Source of the DNA: Bacteroidales bacterium
GTDB taxonomy: Bacteria; Bacteroidota; Bacteroidia; Bacteroidales; UBA932
DNA: 39,396 bases
Assembly (NCBI GenBank): GCA_017556765.1
Contig: JAFYME010000003.1
Span: forward strand, 1-39,396
Direction: 5' to 3'
Shown here piece by piece: positions 21,656 to 30,113 of the stretch. The position numbers were made by a program, and so were the translations under genes. Numbering within the stretch: the first letter of the stretch is position 1; each line of letters opens with the position of its first letter. The notes beneath the pieces were generated by a model. The model was not told the DNA's origin. It ran no database searches and worked only from the letters and a program-made list of their open reading frames with translations.

Positions 21656-23962
21656 TTACATTCTGCTCTTCTGCTGTTCTCCGGCACCTGTGCCTTTGTA
21701 TTTGCTTCTTGTGCTGTTGAATCTGTATCTGATTGTCAATGAGGCTTTTCTGGTGTCTCTTATATTATATTGTAATATCGAAAAAACATTTGTTTGCGTA
21801 AAGACATCATCTTTCGCCTGAAGCAGGTCATGACCTCGTAATTCTACACTCAGGGCATCATTGAGGAATGACTTCCTTACAGAAACATCGACCTTGTGTG
21901 ACGGTGCGATAATCTCGAAATCTCTCCAGAATCCGCAGCTGATATATGTGTAATCAGCATTGAGTGTAAATCCTTTGCCGAGGCTGAAGGTATTGCCGAA
22001 TTCGAGCTGGACCATAGGTTTGTTGCAATTGACTTCAAACGAGTCATAACGCAATGTCAGCCATTGTTTCTCTATGCTTGCTCCGAATCTCGGAGACCAG
22101 AACGAAATTGTCGGATTTACTGACACAAATGCGACCAGAGTCGGGATACCTTGCTCCAGATTGAATGTTTTGGACATGATCAGCTTGTCGTTTCCTTCAG
22201 CTGCAAATCCTTGTTGAAGAATAGCGTTTCGGGTGTGCTGGAAACTTCCGCCAAGCTGGATGTATCTCCATGCGCTCATAAATGACAGGTCCTGTATGGT
22301 CTCCGGCAGGAGGTATGGATTTCCGACATCCACGCTGTATTTGTTCATATAGATGACGGAGTTTCTGAGCTGATGGTAAGTCGGCCTCTGGGTCTTGACT
22401 GCATAACTCAGCATGAACTGTAATTCACCTGCATATGCGTTGAAGGATATGTTCGGATACACATTGTCATATTTGCGGCTGCGGTCTGTCTGAAAAGCAT
22501 TGTCCTGGTAATAGTTGAATGCCATATGCTCGTACCTCAGGCCTGCAGAAACTGATCCGAAGCTGAACGGATAAGCAAAATCCAAGAACACATTCACGTT
22601 GTCTTCCTGAATTGTCGTGTTGGAAGATTCAACATATCCTTCCGGATTAAGATAATCGTCTGTTCTGTAAGTATATGTATATTCGCTACCTGCCGATATG
22701 CTTCCCTTGCCGATAGGATAAGAGAAAATGAGCTTGGACGCGTAGAGCCTGTTTGTAATATGGTTGCTCGTGTTCAATGTGCGGTCTTCCTGGATTTCGC
22801 TCAGTTCGTCAAATCTCTTCAGCTCGGTATATTTGCCGCCCAGGATGTCTGCATTGAAGTCGATATTGAGCTTGCCCGCCGTACCGTTATAATAGAAGTT
22901 CATCTGATGGTCGACTTTCGGGTCTGCATATCCCTCAGCTATTGTTTCGTTCACATCATCAATGATACCGTCAAGCGTCACATCGGCAAGTACATGATTT
23001 CCGCTTTTGCTTGATATGAGATAGTCAGGACGGTAGCGTAGACCGATGGAATGATTCTCATTGAATTGGTAGTTCAGTCCGAGAGTCGTGGACAGATTGT
23101 TTGAAAGTCCTGTAAAGAGAGCATCCTGGTCCACTTTCAGCATCTGGCTGCCTTGCAGGGTCTCTTTGATGATTGCCTTCTGAAACCAATCGCTTCTTGT
23201 ATAATTCAGCGAGCCGAAAACATCGAAACCCTTGTATCGGTAGTTCATGTTCACTGTCTCGATAAGGTCAGTATTCTCACACTGATAAGTTGTCGAACGC
23301 AGGTCGAATCCGAATCCCTCTCCCTGCTTCCTCAGAGTCTGAATCCTGATGACTGATCTGACTGATGCATCGTATCTTGATCCCGGATTCATCAGGACTT
23401 CCACAGACTTGATTTCGCTCGAATTAAGCTGTTCAAGCTCCGCATTATCTCTGACCTGCCTGCCATTGACGAAGATCAGAGGGGTTCCTTTGCCGAACAC
23501 TTCAAATGCTTCATCTTTCAAGGTTACTCCCGGCAGCCTTTCCAGTACGTCAGTTGCCGATCCGGATTCTGCTAGCACGCTGTTCTCGATCTTTGTTACA
23601 AGAGCGTCTCCATGGATTTCTGTCTTCGGAAGAACTGCCTTTACTACGGCTTTGCCAAGTACTTCAGTATCAGGAGTCAGTTTGATCAGTTCGATGTCGT
23701 TCAAGGATCTGTACTGGGTTTCATATCCGATGAATGTCACCTGGACCCATGCGGCTTCAGGGTGGGCTGCTATTGCAAATCTGCCGGCAGTGTCGGCCAC
23801 TGCTCCGGCTATGTATGTCGAATCACTCTTTTGAAGGATGACGTTGGCATATGCCAGTGGGGTATCTGTTTCATCCACGATCTTACCGGTGATGCTTTGC
23901 GCATTGGTGGTAAAGGAAGATGTCACAGCCATCAATATTAAGAATAAGAATACTTTTTTCAT
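21656..23962 (-). CDS. outer-membrane TonB-dependent receptor-like protein (OMP_b-brl_3 type)
   Basis: A 768-residue outer-membrane protein. It has a signal peptide (residues 1-21), a CarboxypepD_reg-like domain (24-105, ITGKIVDETDTPLAYANVIL), a plug domain (about 115-215, LAESGSATDVLERLPGVTLKD and GTPLIFVNGRQV) and a long beta-barrel to the C-terminus (alternating strands such as GFDVFGSLNYTRSDWF and SVSAGLRYEHMAFNYY). The barrel resembles the outer-membrane beta-barrel family PF14905 rather than a SusC. No SusD partner is present, so polysaccharide uptake through a PUL is unlikely. The sigma and anti-sigma genes directly upstream suggest the operon is autoregulated. The substrate cannot be read. 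Confidence 0.93.
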   Translation of the reverse strand: MKKVFLFLILMAVTSSFTTNAQSITGKIVDETDTPLAYANVILQKSDSTYIAGAVADTAGRFAIAAHPEAAWVQVTFIGYETQYRSLNDIELIKLTPDTEVLGKAVVKAVLPKTEIHGDALVTKIENSVLAESGSATDVLERLPGVTLKDEAFEVFGKGTPLIFVNGRQVRDNAELEQLNSSEIKSVEVLMNPGSRYDASVRSVIRIQTLRKQGEGFGFDLRSTTYQCENTDLIETVNMNYRYKGFDVFGSLNYTRSDWFQKAIIKETLQGSQMLKVDQDALFTGLSNNLSTTLGLNYQFNENHSIGLRYRPDYLISSKSGNHVLADVTLDGIIDDVNETIAEGYADPKVDHQMNFYYNGTAGKLNIDFNADILGGKYTELKRFDELSEIQEDRTLNTSNHITNRLYASKLIFSYPIGKGSISAGSEYTYTYRTDDYLNPEGYVESSNTTIQEDNVNVFLDFAYPFSFGSVSAGLRYEHMAFNYYQDNAFQTDRSRKYDNVYPNISFNAYAGELQFMLSYAVKTQRPTYHQLRNSVIYMNKYSVDVGNPYLLPETIQDLSFMSAWRYIQLGGSFQHTRNAILQQGFAAEGNDKLIMSKTFNLEQGIPTLVAFVSVNPTISFWSPRFGASIEKQWLTLRYDSFEVNCNKPMVQLEFGNTFSLGKGFTLNADYTYISCGFWRDFEIIAPSHKVDVSVRKSFLNDALSVELRGHDLLQAKDDVFTQTNVFSILQYNIRDTRKASLTIRYRFNSTRSKYKGTGAGEQQKSRM

Positions 23963-23977
23963 ATGTTTAAGTAGTTG

Positions 23978-24433
23978 TTATCTGCTGATATTTGCCATAA
24001 GGTTTTCAAGAGCAGAATATTTGAGGTCATAGTATTCGTTGAGTATCCTGCTTTTCTCTTTTGTTGACAATTCCTCCGGAAGCTGTTCCTCCAGAGGGAT
24101 GGCATCTGCGGTTATCGTTCTCAATGTGTTCATTATCATGTCCGTTTCCTCCGGGCACTCTCTTCCCACTATGGTCAGGATCTCATTTTCCTTCATTGCC
24201 ATTCTTGTGTAATGCCTTTCAAGCTCTTTTGATATGTCCGGCTCGACAAGGATAGCCATTATGATGGCAATGCAGGCTGCCATGCCGGTAAAAGCGATGC
24301 TTACTACCTGTATCCTGTTTTTCCTTCTTTCCTGTCTGACTGCATCCATGAACCTTTCTTTTCCACCTTCAGGTATCGGCTCGCAGTCGAATGCGTCTAT
24401 GTTGGAGCTTATGTATCTTTCAAGTTCTGTCAT
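23978..24433 (-). CDS. single-pass membrane protein, putative anti-sigma factor
   Basis: A 151-residue protein with an N-terminal cytoplasmic segment (about 40 residues), one transmembrane helix (VSIAFTGMAACIAIIMAILV, about residues 44-63) and a roughly 85-residue helical periplasmic tail. The N-terminus (MTELERYISSNIDAFDCEPIPEGGKERFMDAV) resembles short Bacteroidota anti-sigma proteins that follow ECF genes. The 4-bp ATGA overlap with the ECF gene supports that role. It lacks a zinc-binding HxxxCxxC motif and a FecR domain, so the anti-sigma call rests on position and topology. The TonB-receptor start is 15 bp downstream. Confidence 0.8.
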   Translation of the reverse strand: MTELERYISSNIDAFDCEPIPEGGKERFMDAVRQERRKNRIQVVSIAFTGMAACIAIIMAILVEPDISKELERHYTRMAMKENEILTIVGRECPEETDMIMNTLRTITADAIPLEEQLPEELSTKEKSRILNEYYDLKYSALENLMANISR

Positions 24434-24921
24434 GAGTTCTTCTGTTTTAAGGCCGCGGCCAGTTTCTGTCGTCCTCGCATGTATAGGCTTCGTATCGTAC
24501 TTTCGTTCGTCCCTGTGATCTGGGAAATCTCCTGATAGTCATAGCCTTCGAAAAGATGCAGGGAGAGTATCGCTCTGTAATTGTCGGGGAGTGTGTAAAG
24601 AGCTTTCTGGATGCTCGGGATGTCGTATTTCATATCCCTCTCTTCCTCTTCTTCCGCAGCAGGGTCTTCGTATTGCTCGAGGAAGTCCTTCCATCTGTGC
24701 CTTTCCCTGAGCTTGTCTATGGATTTTCTGATGCATGTGCTGGTAAGCCATCCCTTTATGTCCCGGATCTCGTCTTTTCGCTTGAATCTCCAGTACTGCA
24801 GAAGCGAATCATGCATGATCTCCTCGGCATCAGCGCTGCACCCGACTATCCTCAGGCTGGCATTGTACAGCCTTCCGGACATGGATTCATACAGTCTTTC
24901 TATTTCAATAGTGTTTTTCAT
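24430..24921 (-). CDS. ECF-type RNA polymerase sigma factor
   Basis: A 163-residue sigma factor. Region 2 spans about residues 8-75 (YNASLRIVGCSADAEEIMHDSLLQYW, WLTSTCIRKSIDKLR) and region 4 about 100-160 (LPDNYRAILSLHLFEGYDYQEISQITGTNESTIRSLYMRGRQKLA). The ATG at 24921 is preferred over a TTG one codon upstream. It is the first gene of an operon with the putative anti-sigma, TonB-dependent receptor and GIN-domain genes, and so probably directs transcription of that operon. The -7 element upstream (24968-24975) is of the housekeeping type, so basal expression does not need the ECF factor itself. Confidence 0.94.
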   Translation of the reverse strand: MKNTIEIERLYESMSGRLYNASLRIVGCSADAEEIMHDSLLQYWRFKRKDEIRDIKGWLTSTCIRKSIDKLRERHRWKDFLEQYEDPAAEEEEERDMKYDIPSIQKALYTLPDNYRAILSLHLFEGYDYQEISQITGTNESTIRSLYMRGRQKLAAALKQKNS

Positions 24922-24967
24922 CAAGTTTCGTTTTCACCTATAAGACGATCGGTTTCCGCTTCTGTTG

Positions 24968-24975
24968 CAAATTTA
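24968..24975 (-). promoter_or_regulatory. -7 promoter element of the ECF sigma operon
   Basis: TAAATTTG on the minus strand, 46 bp before the sigma ATG; exact consensus, divergent from the GH3 promoter. Confidence 0.55.
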
Positions 24976-24989
24976 TGAGATAATTTATC

Positions 24990-24997
24990 TATCTTTG
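24990..24997 (+). promoter_or_regulatory. -7 promoter element of the GH3 gene
   Basis: TATCTTTG, exact consensus, 19 bp before the ATG at 25017. Confidence 0.6.
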
Positions 24998-25016
24998 TTT
25001 AAAACCTCAAACTTTT

Positions 25017-27230
25017 ATGAAACGTTTATTCATTTTTCTGATGTCATTGTCGGCTGCTCTGGCAGCATCCGCTCAGACATATCCTTATCAGGATGCGTCT
25101 CTGACTCCGCAAGAACGTGCAAAAGACCTTCTCGGAAGACTTTCCGTAGAGCAGAAGGTCATGCTCATGGATTATGATTCTCCGGAGATTCCAGAGTTCG
25201 GTATCCGCAAGTACAACTGGTGGAATGAAGCCCTTCATGGTTCGGCACGTAACGGTCTTGCGACCGTATTCCCTCAGGCTGTCGGAATGGCGGCGAGCTG
25301 GAATGATGAACTTCTTGAAGAGGTGTTCGACGTCGCTTCTACCGAGCAGCGAATCAAGTTCAGCATCGCTCGTGATGAAGAAGGCGTGCGCCGTTATCAT
25401 GGTCTTACCGTATGGACTCCGAACATCAACATTTTCCGTGACCCGCGTTGGGGACGCGGCCAGGAGACATATGGAGAGGATCCGTATCTGACCACAGTGA
25501 TGGGCCGTGCTGTAGTGAACGGCCTCCAGGGCGATCCGGACCAGAAGTATGACAAGCTCCATGCATGTCTGAAGCATTTCGCGATCCATAGCGGTCCTGA
25601 GTATGAGCGCCATGTGTTCAATGTCGAGGAAGTATCGTGGCGTGATCTCAACGAGACATATCTCTATGCTTTCGAGCGTCTCGTGAAAACTACTGATGTA
25701 AAGGAGGTCATGTGTGCGTACAATGCATACGAAGGAAAGCCTTGCTGCGGAAGTGACAAGCTTCTTATCAAGATCCTCCGAGAGCAGTGGGGCTTCGACG
25801 GTCTTGTAGTGACTGACTGCTGGGCTGTGAACGACTTCTTCAGAGAAGGTCATCACAACATATTCCCGAACGACCCTGCGACTTCTACTGCATTCTCTGT
25901 AAGAAGCGGTGCAGACCTTGAGTGCGGAGACTCTTTCTTCACTCTCATGGATGCTTACAAGGACGGGATGGTGAGCGAGGCTGATCTTGACAGGGCTGTG
26001 CTCCGTATTCTCAAGGCTCGTTTCGAGCTCGGAGAGATGGACCCTGAGGAGTCTGTATCATGGAATTCGATTCCTCGTGAACTTCTTGCATCTGACCAGC
26101 ACCATGAGCTTGCTCTCAAGATGGCACGCGAGACCATGACCCTGCTTCAGAACAGAAACAACGCTCTTCCTCTCAAGAAGGATGCGAAGTACGCAGTCGT
26201 AGGCCCTAATGCTGCCGATTCTCTTGTCCTCTGGGGCAATTATAATGGTATTCCGCGTAAGACCATCACTGTCCTCGAGGGTATTCAGGCAAAGGTTGGA
26301 GCAGAAAATGTGGTTTATACAAAGGGATGTGAGATTGCTGCAAAGGCAGTTGACGAAGGTAGATACAGCGAGACAGAAGGAAACTATCACGATGAGGCTC
26401 TTTCAAGGGCGTCAGGAGCAGAAACAGCTTCTGCAACAGATCTTTCCATGTATGAGGATGTAGACGCTATCATCTTTGTAGGAGGTCTTTCTCCAAAGCT
26501 TGAGGGCGAGGAGATGAGAGTGAACTTCAAGGGCTTCAAGGGAGGCGACAGGACTTCGATCGAGCTTCCTGAGACTCAGAGAGCATATATCCAGGAGCTC
26601 AAGAAGACAGGAAAGCCGATAATCTTCGTGCATCTTTCGGGTTCTGCTGTAGCAATGGCTCCAGAGGCTGAGGCATGTGATGCAATCCTCCAGGGCTGGT
26701 ATGCAGGTCAGGCCGGTGGTGAGGCTGTGGCTGATGTGCTTTTCGGTGACTACAATCCTGCCGGAAGACTTCCTGTGACATTCTACGCATCTGATGCGGA
26801 CCTTCCTGATTTCGGCGATTACGACATGCCGGGACATACATACAGATATTTCAAGGGCAAGCCTCTCTTCCCGTTCGGTCATGGACTCAGTTTCAGCAAA
26901 TTCAAGTACAGAAGAGCTAAGTATCGTGACGATGTCCTGAGGATTCCTGTAAAGAATGTGAGCAAGATCGACGGAGACGAGGTCGTGCAGGTATATATAA
27001 AGAAGGCTGACGACGTGGACGGCCCGATCATGAGCCTCAGAGGCTTCAAGAGGGTTCCGGTGAAGGCTGGAAAGAAAGCGGTTGTCGAGATCCCTATGTC
27101 GGCTGAAAACATCGACCTCTTCAATCCGGAGACAGGAAAGATGGAAGCGGCTCCTGGTAAGTACATCGTATATTACGGAGGAACATCGGATATCACCAAG
27201 CTGAGGAAACTGAAGATTACCATAAGGTAA
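25017..27230 (+). CDS. secreted GH3 glycosidase, beta-xylosidase/beta-glucosidase type
   Basis: A 737-residue exported enzyme with a signal peptide (MKRLFIFLMSLSAALAASAQ). The N-terminal GH3 TIM-barrel has NWWNEALHGSA, TVFPQAVGMAASWN, TVWTPNINIFRDPRWGRGQETYGEDPYL, LKHFAIHSG and the nucleophile region VVTDCWAV with Asp267. The second alpha/beta domain follows (TMTLLQNRNNALPL, VVGPNAADS, VFVGGLSPKLEGEE), then a fibronectin-III-like domain (GDEVVQVYIKK, LRGFKRVPVKAGKK). The WNEALHG and RWGRGQETYGEDP signatures are those of beta-xylosidase-like GH3 enzymes. It likely releases sugars from plant hemicellulose oligosaccharides in the periplasm. It stands alone, with no SusC/SusD pair, and its promoter is divergent from the sigma operon. 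Confidence 0.93.
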   Translation: MKRLFIFLMSLSAALAASAQTYPYQDASLTPQERAKDLLGRLSVEQKVMLMDYDSPEIPEFGIRKYNWWNEALHGSARNGLATVFPQAVGMAASWNDELLEEVFDVASTEQRIKFSIARDEEGVRRYHGLTVWTPNINIFRDPRWGRGQETYGEDPYLTTVMGRAVVNGLQGDPDQKYDKLHACLKHFAIHSGPEYERHVFNVEEVSWRDLNETYLYAFERLVKTTDVKEVMCAYNAYEGKPCCGSDKLLIKILREQWGFDGLVVTDCWAVNDFFREGHHNIFPNDPATSTAFSVRSGADLECGDSFFTLMDAYKDGMVSEADLDRAVLRILKARFELGEMDPEESVSWNSIPRELLASDQHHELALKMARETMTLLQNRNNALPLKKDAKYAVVGPNAADSLVLWGNYNGIPRKTITVLEGIQAKVGAENVVYTKGCEIAAKAVDEGRYSETEGNYHDEALSRASGAETASATDLSMYEDVDAIIFVGGLSPKLEGEEMRVNFKGFKGGDRTSIELPETQRAYIQELKKTGKPIIFVHLSGSAVAMAPEAEACDAILQGWYAGQAGGEAVADVLFGDYNPAGRLPVTFYASDADLPDFGDYDMPGHTYRYFKGKPLFPFGHGLSFSKFKYRRAKYRDDVLRIPVKNVSKIDGDEVVQVYIKKADDVDGPIMSLRGFKRVPVKAGKKAVVEIPMSAENIDLFNPETGKMEAAPGKYIVYYGGTSDITKLRKLKITIR

Positions 27231-27257
27231 GAGATCCTTCGCTGAGCTCAGGATGAC
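27231..27257. repeat. short REP-like palindrome between convergent genes
   Basis: The stretch from GAGATCCTTCGC to CTCAGGATGAC contains ATCCT/AGGAT arms around a GC-rich centre. It resembles a short palindrome type found scattered between genes in many bacterial genomes. It lies exactly between the GH3 stop and the convergent LuxR-type gene. Confidence 0.45.
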
Positions 27258-27262
27258 AATGC

Positions 27263-27847
27263 TTAGATTTCATTGATATCTATGATGCCGGACAGCACGG
27301 CGAAGATGGTGAGCTTGCCGATGGAGCGGGTCTGAAGCTTCTCGCAGATGTTGTTGCGGTGGAAGATGACGGTTGTGGCAGAGATTCCCAGAGTCTCTGC
27401 CATTTCTTTGTTTATCATGCCCTTGACCATGAGCCTCAAAACATCTTTCTCCCTCGGCGAAAGCTCGCTGCTGCTCTTGAGCCTGCTTGTCTTGCCATGC
27501 TGGACTTCATATCGGCTCACAAGCTGGATCCTCAGGAGCTTGCTCATGAGCTCATCTTCCGGGAGGGATATGTCAAGCACATTGAAGCCTGCCTTGCTGA
27601 ATTTCTTGTCCGGTCCGACGGAGATCACAGTCGTCTGATTCTTCAGCGTCTCGAATTCGTCTATGTGTTTGAAAAGGATGTCGGAATTGACGAAGAAATG
27701 TACGAAATGGCGGTTTGAGTCCCTGATGAAACTGTCCATGTCGCCGTATGTGTATACCTCGACATTGTTGTATACGTCCCATAGCACGCTTCTTAATGCG
27801 ATGTTACTGAGTGTGTTAGGGTCGATTATGGCTAGGCAGGGATTCAT
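27263..27847 (-). CDS. LuxR-type regulator with degenerate receiver domain
   Basis: A 194-residue protein. Residues 1-115 have the alternating strand/helix pattern of a receiver (LAIIDPNTLSNIALRSVL, VHFFVNSDILF, VISVGPDKKF), but the first acidic pair is reduced to a single Asp and the phospho-acceptor position reads Asn-Ser, so phosphorylation is doubtful. Residues 128-190 are a GerE/LuxR helix-turn-helix (LSPREKDVLRLMVKGMINKEMAETLGISATTVIFHRNNICEKL). It follows the trkH stop by 2 bp on the same strand, so the two are co-transcribed and it may regulate potassium uptake. No cognate kinase is nearby. Confidence 0.88.
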   Translation of the reverse strand: MNPCLAIIDPNTLSNIALRSVLWDVYNNVEVYTYGDMDSFIRDSNRHFVHFFVNSDILFKHIDEFETLKNQTTVISVGPDKKFSKAGFNVLDISLPEDELMSKLLRIQLVSRYEVQHGKTSRLKSSSELSPREKDVLRLMVKGMINKEMAETLGISATTVIFHRNNICEKLQTRSIGKLTIFAVLSGIIDINEI

Positions 27848-27849
27848 GG

Positions 27850-29301
27850 CTATTTCTGTCTGTTTCCGATTATGGATAATACTATCAGGATAGGGAATAT
27901 CTCCACACGTCCGAAGAACATGTCTATTGTGAAGATGAATTTCGCTATTGCCGGGAATTCCGAATAATTTCCCATTGTACCTATCTGGCCGATTCCCGGG
28001 CCGACGTTTCCGAGTGAGGCGATCGTACCAGAAAAGGCGTCTGCTATATCAAGTCCGCAGATCAGGACGGCAACAAATGACAGGAAGAGCACGAAGATGT
28101 AAAGCACAATGTAAAGGAATACGGAATTGACCGTATCCTCGACCAGAACGCGTCCTCCGACCCTTGTTCTGAAAAGAGAGCTCGGGTGAAGCCTTTTCTG
28201 GAAGTCTCCCCATATGGCCTTGAGTGAAATGTACATCCTGTCGGCCTTGATACCTCCTGTGGTTGAGCCTGAGCATCCGCAGTGGATGGCCAGGACTATG
28301 AGTATCGTATTGGCAAGAAGAGGCCATCCTGAGTTGTCTGCCTGTCCGAATCCTGTCGTGGTTATGTAACTGACGGTCTGGAATGCCGAGTCAAGGAATG
28401 ATCTTCCCCAAGATGAGTATCCTCCCTGAAGCTTCAGAGAGAATGCCGTCATTACGCATGCGACAGCAATCACTCCGAAGTAATATTTGGTGACAGAGTG
28501 GTTCAATGGCTTGAGGGAGCGTTTTGCAAAACATGCGAATATGACTCCGAAATGCATGGCTGACAATGCCATGAAGATGGTTATGATTATGTCGATTGCG
28601 GGTGAATCGAAATACATCACTGATGTGTTCTTCGTGCTGAATCCTCCTGTAGCGACGGTGCTGAAAGCGTGGTTGACAGCGTCGAAAAGGGACATTCCTG
28701 CAGCCCAGAGGCACAATGTTTCAGCAGCGGTCAGGCCTAGATATACGCTCAGCATGACTCTTGATGTCTTTCCTGACTGATATTTGTAGCCTTCCTTTGA
28801 AAGTGATGAGAGCTCAAGATGCGTCAGCTTCAGCTTGAACGGACTTCGGTCCGGAAGGATCATCAAAAGGAAGACTACGACACCCAGACCGCCGATGAAG
28901 TGGGTCGATGATCTCCAGAATAGGAGACTTTTCGGGAGTGCCTCTATGTCGTTCAGGATTGTCGATCCTGTCGTCGTGTATCCCGAAACGCTTTCGAACC
29001 ATGCGTTCATCAGGGTGAATTCTCCTCCCCACAGCACGTAAGGCAACATTCCGAATATGAATGAAAGCAGCCATGACAGCACTATGGTCAGGAAGCCGGA
29101 GTGAAGGCTTGTTGAAGGCCTGTCCTTGACGAAGATGAACGGGAACATGCCTGTCAGGGTCGTTACAAGGAAGCTGATCAGAAGGGGAGTGAAGGCGGAA
29201 TCGAATCCGTTCAGTATGGAGATCATAAGTGAAATGAACATGAAAAGAGCATTGATGATCAATGCCTTGCCGATGTTCGTGGATATCGCTTTAATGTTCA
29301 T
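27850..29301 (-). CDS. trkH: TrkH family potassium uptake protein
   Basis: A 483-residue integral membrane protein with the four-fold repeated pore typical of TrkH/KtrB. The filter segments are SGYTTTGSTIL, TVATGGFSTKN, YITTTGFGQAD and ASLGNVGPGIG, each carrying the conserved Gly at the K+ filter. Length and the DRPSTSLHSGFLTIVLSWLLSFIFGMLPY segment agree with TrkH. It forms a K+ channel gated by a cytoplasmic TrkA ring, whose gene is not in this window. It is co-transcribed with the LuxR-type gene. The promoter -7 element lies at 29329-29336, divergent from the ferritin gene. Confidence 0.95.
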   Translation of the reverse strand: MNIKAISTNIGKALIINALFMFISLMISILNGFDSAFTPLLISFLVTTLTGMFPFIFVKDRPSTSLHSGFLTIVLSWLLSFIFGMLPYVLWGGEFTLMNAWFESVSGYTTTGSTILNDIEALPKSLLFWRSSTHFIGGLGVVVFLLMILPDRSPFKLKLTHLELSSLSKEGYKYQSGKTSRVMLSVYLGLTAAETLCLWAAGMSLFDAVNHAFSTVATGGFSTKNTSVMYFDSPAIDIIITIFMALSAMHFGVIFACFAKRSLKPLNHSVTKYYFGVIAVACVMTAFSLKLQGGYSSWGRSFLDSAFQTVSYITTTGFGQADNSGWPLLANTILIVLAIHCGCSGSTTGGIKADRMYISLKAIWGDFQKRLHPSSLFRTRVGGRVLVEDTVNSVFLYIVLYIFVLFLSFVAVLICGLDIADAFSGTIASLGNVGPGIGQIGTMGNYSEFPAIAKFIFTIDMFFGRVEIFPILIVLSIIGNRQK

Positions 29302-29328
29302 TTCGCTCGGTTTTCAATTTTCTTGTTG

Positions 29329-29336
29329 CAAAGATA
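29329..29336 (-). promoter_or_regulatory. -7 promoter element of trkH
   Basis: TATCTTTG on the minus strand, 27 bp before the trkH ATG; exact consensus match. Confidence 0.6.
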
Positions 29337-29378
29337 AAAAAAATCTCTTTCATCGTTGGCGATATTGGATTCTTTGCC

Positions 29379-29386
29379 TATATTTG
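29379..29386 (+). promoter_or_regulatory. -7 promoter element of the ferritin gene
   Basis: TATATTTG, exact consensus, with a TTG 20 nt upstream as a possible -33 element. The 5' leader to the ATG at 29452 is about 60 nt and AT-rich, longer than at most other genes here. Confidence 0.6.
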
Positions 29387-29451
29387 CAGTATACGAATTT
29401 GAATAATTCAAAAGTAAAACATCGTCGGCTAACACTTTAATATATAGAACC

Positions 29452-29970
29452 ATGATATCTCAGAAACTCCATGCTGCTGTAAACGCACAGATCAATGCCG
29501 AGCTTTGGTCGGCTTACCTTTATCTTGCCATGTCGCTTGATGCAGAATCAAAAGGATATAAGGGCTTTGCAAACTGGTTTTACATTCAGTTCCAGGAGGA
29601 GCAGGCTCATGCGCGCATCTTCATGAATTATCTCAATTCACGTGATGCGAAGGTTGAGTTGCTCCCTATTGAAGAGGTTCCGTCTACATGGGACAGCGTG
29701 CTTGAAATGTATAAGCATACCCTCAACCATGAGAAGAAGGTCACATCGTTGATCAACAACCTTGCGGCAATAGCCAGAGAGGACAATGACTTTGCGTCGA
29801 TAAACCGTCTTACATGGTTCATAGACGAGCAGGTCGAGGAGGAGGAGTCGGCACGTGACATGATCGCTGCTCTCGAAGCTGTTGACGGCAACAAGTACGG
29901 ACTGTACATGCTTGACAAGGAGCAGGCGGCAAGAACATATGTCGCTCCGTCGCCTCTTGCTGCAGAATAG
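29452..29970 (+). CDS. ftnA: non-haem ferritin
   Basis: A 172-residue iron-storage protein that should form a 24-mer cage. The ferroxidase centre is complete and at the canonical positions: Glu17, Glu50, His53, Glu94, and Gln127 with Glu130 (motifs NAELWSAYLYLAMSLD, FQEEQAHARIFMNYL, LNHEKKVTSLIN, WFIDEQVEEEES). A C-terminal tail of about 20 residues follows. It oxidises Fe(II) and stores iron, and protects against oxygen and peroxide stress in anaerobes. It is monocistronic between its own promoter and a strong terminator. No Dps or bacterioferritin features are seen. Confidence 0.97.
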   Translation: MISQKLHAAVNAQINAELWSAYLYLAMSLDAESKGYKGFANWFYIQFQEEQAHARIFMNYLNSRDAKVELLPIEEVPSTWDSVLEMYKHTLNHEKKVTSLINNLAAIAREDNDFASINRLTWFIDEQVEEEESARDMIAALEAVDGNKYGLYMLDKEQAARTYVAPSPLAAE

Positions 29971-29991
29971 CAGGTTCAGGTAATATATAGG

Positions 29992-30025
29992 GAAATGCCG
30001 CACGCGTGCGGCATTTCTTTTATCC
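29992..30025 (+). terminator. intrinsic terminator after ferritin
   Basis: A 26-bp perfect palindrome (arms GAAATGCCGCAC and GTGCGGCATTTC around GC) followed by TTTTATCC, 22 bp after the ferritin stop. Confidence 0.88.
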
Positions 30026-30073
30026 TTTGTGCTTGTACAGCGTCTTTATGATTGTCAAATCGTCGAAATTGAT

Positions 30074-30081
30074 TAGATTTG
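30074..30081 (+). promoter_or_regulatory. -7 promoter element of the VTC operon
   Basis: TAGATTTG, exact consensus, 32 bp before the ATG at 30114. Confidence 0.55.
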
Positions 30082-30113
30082 CAAGATAATATAAATGAAA
30101 ACCGATCTATAAA

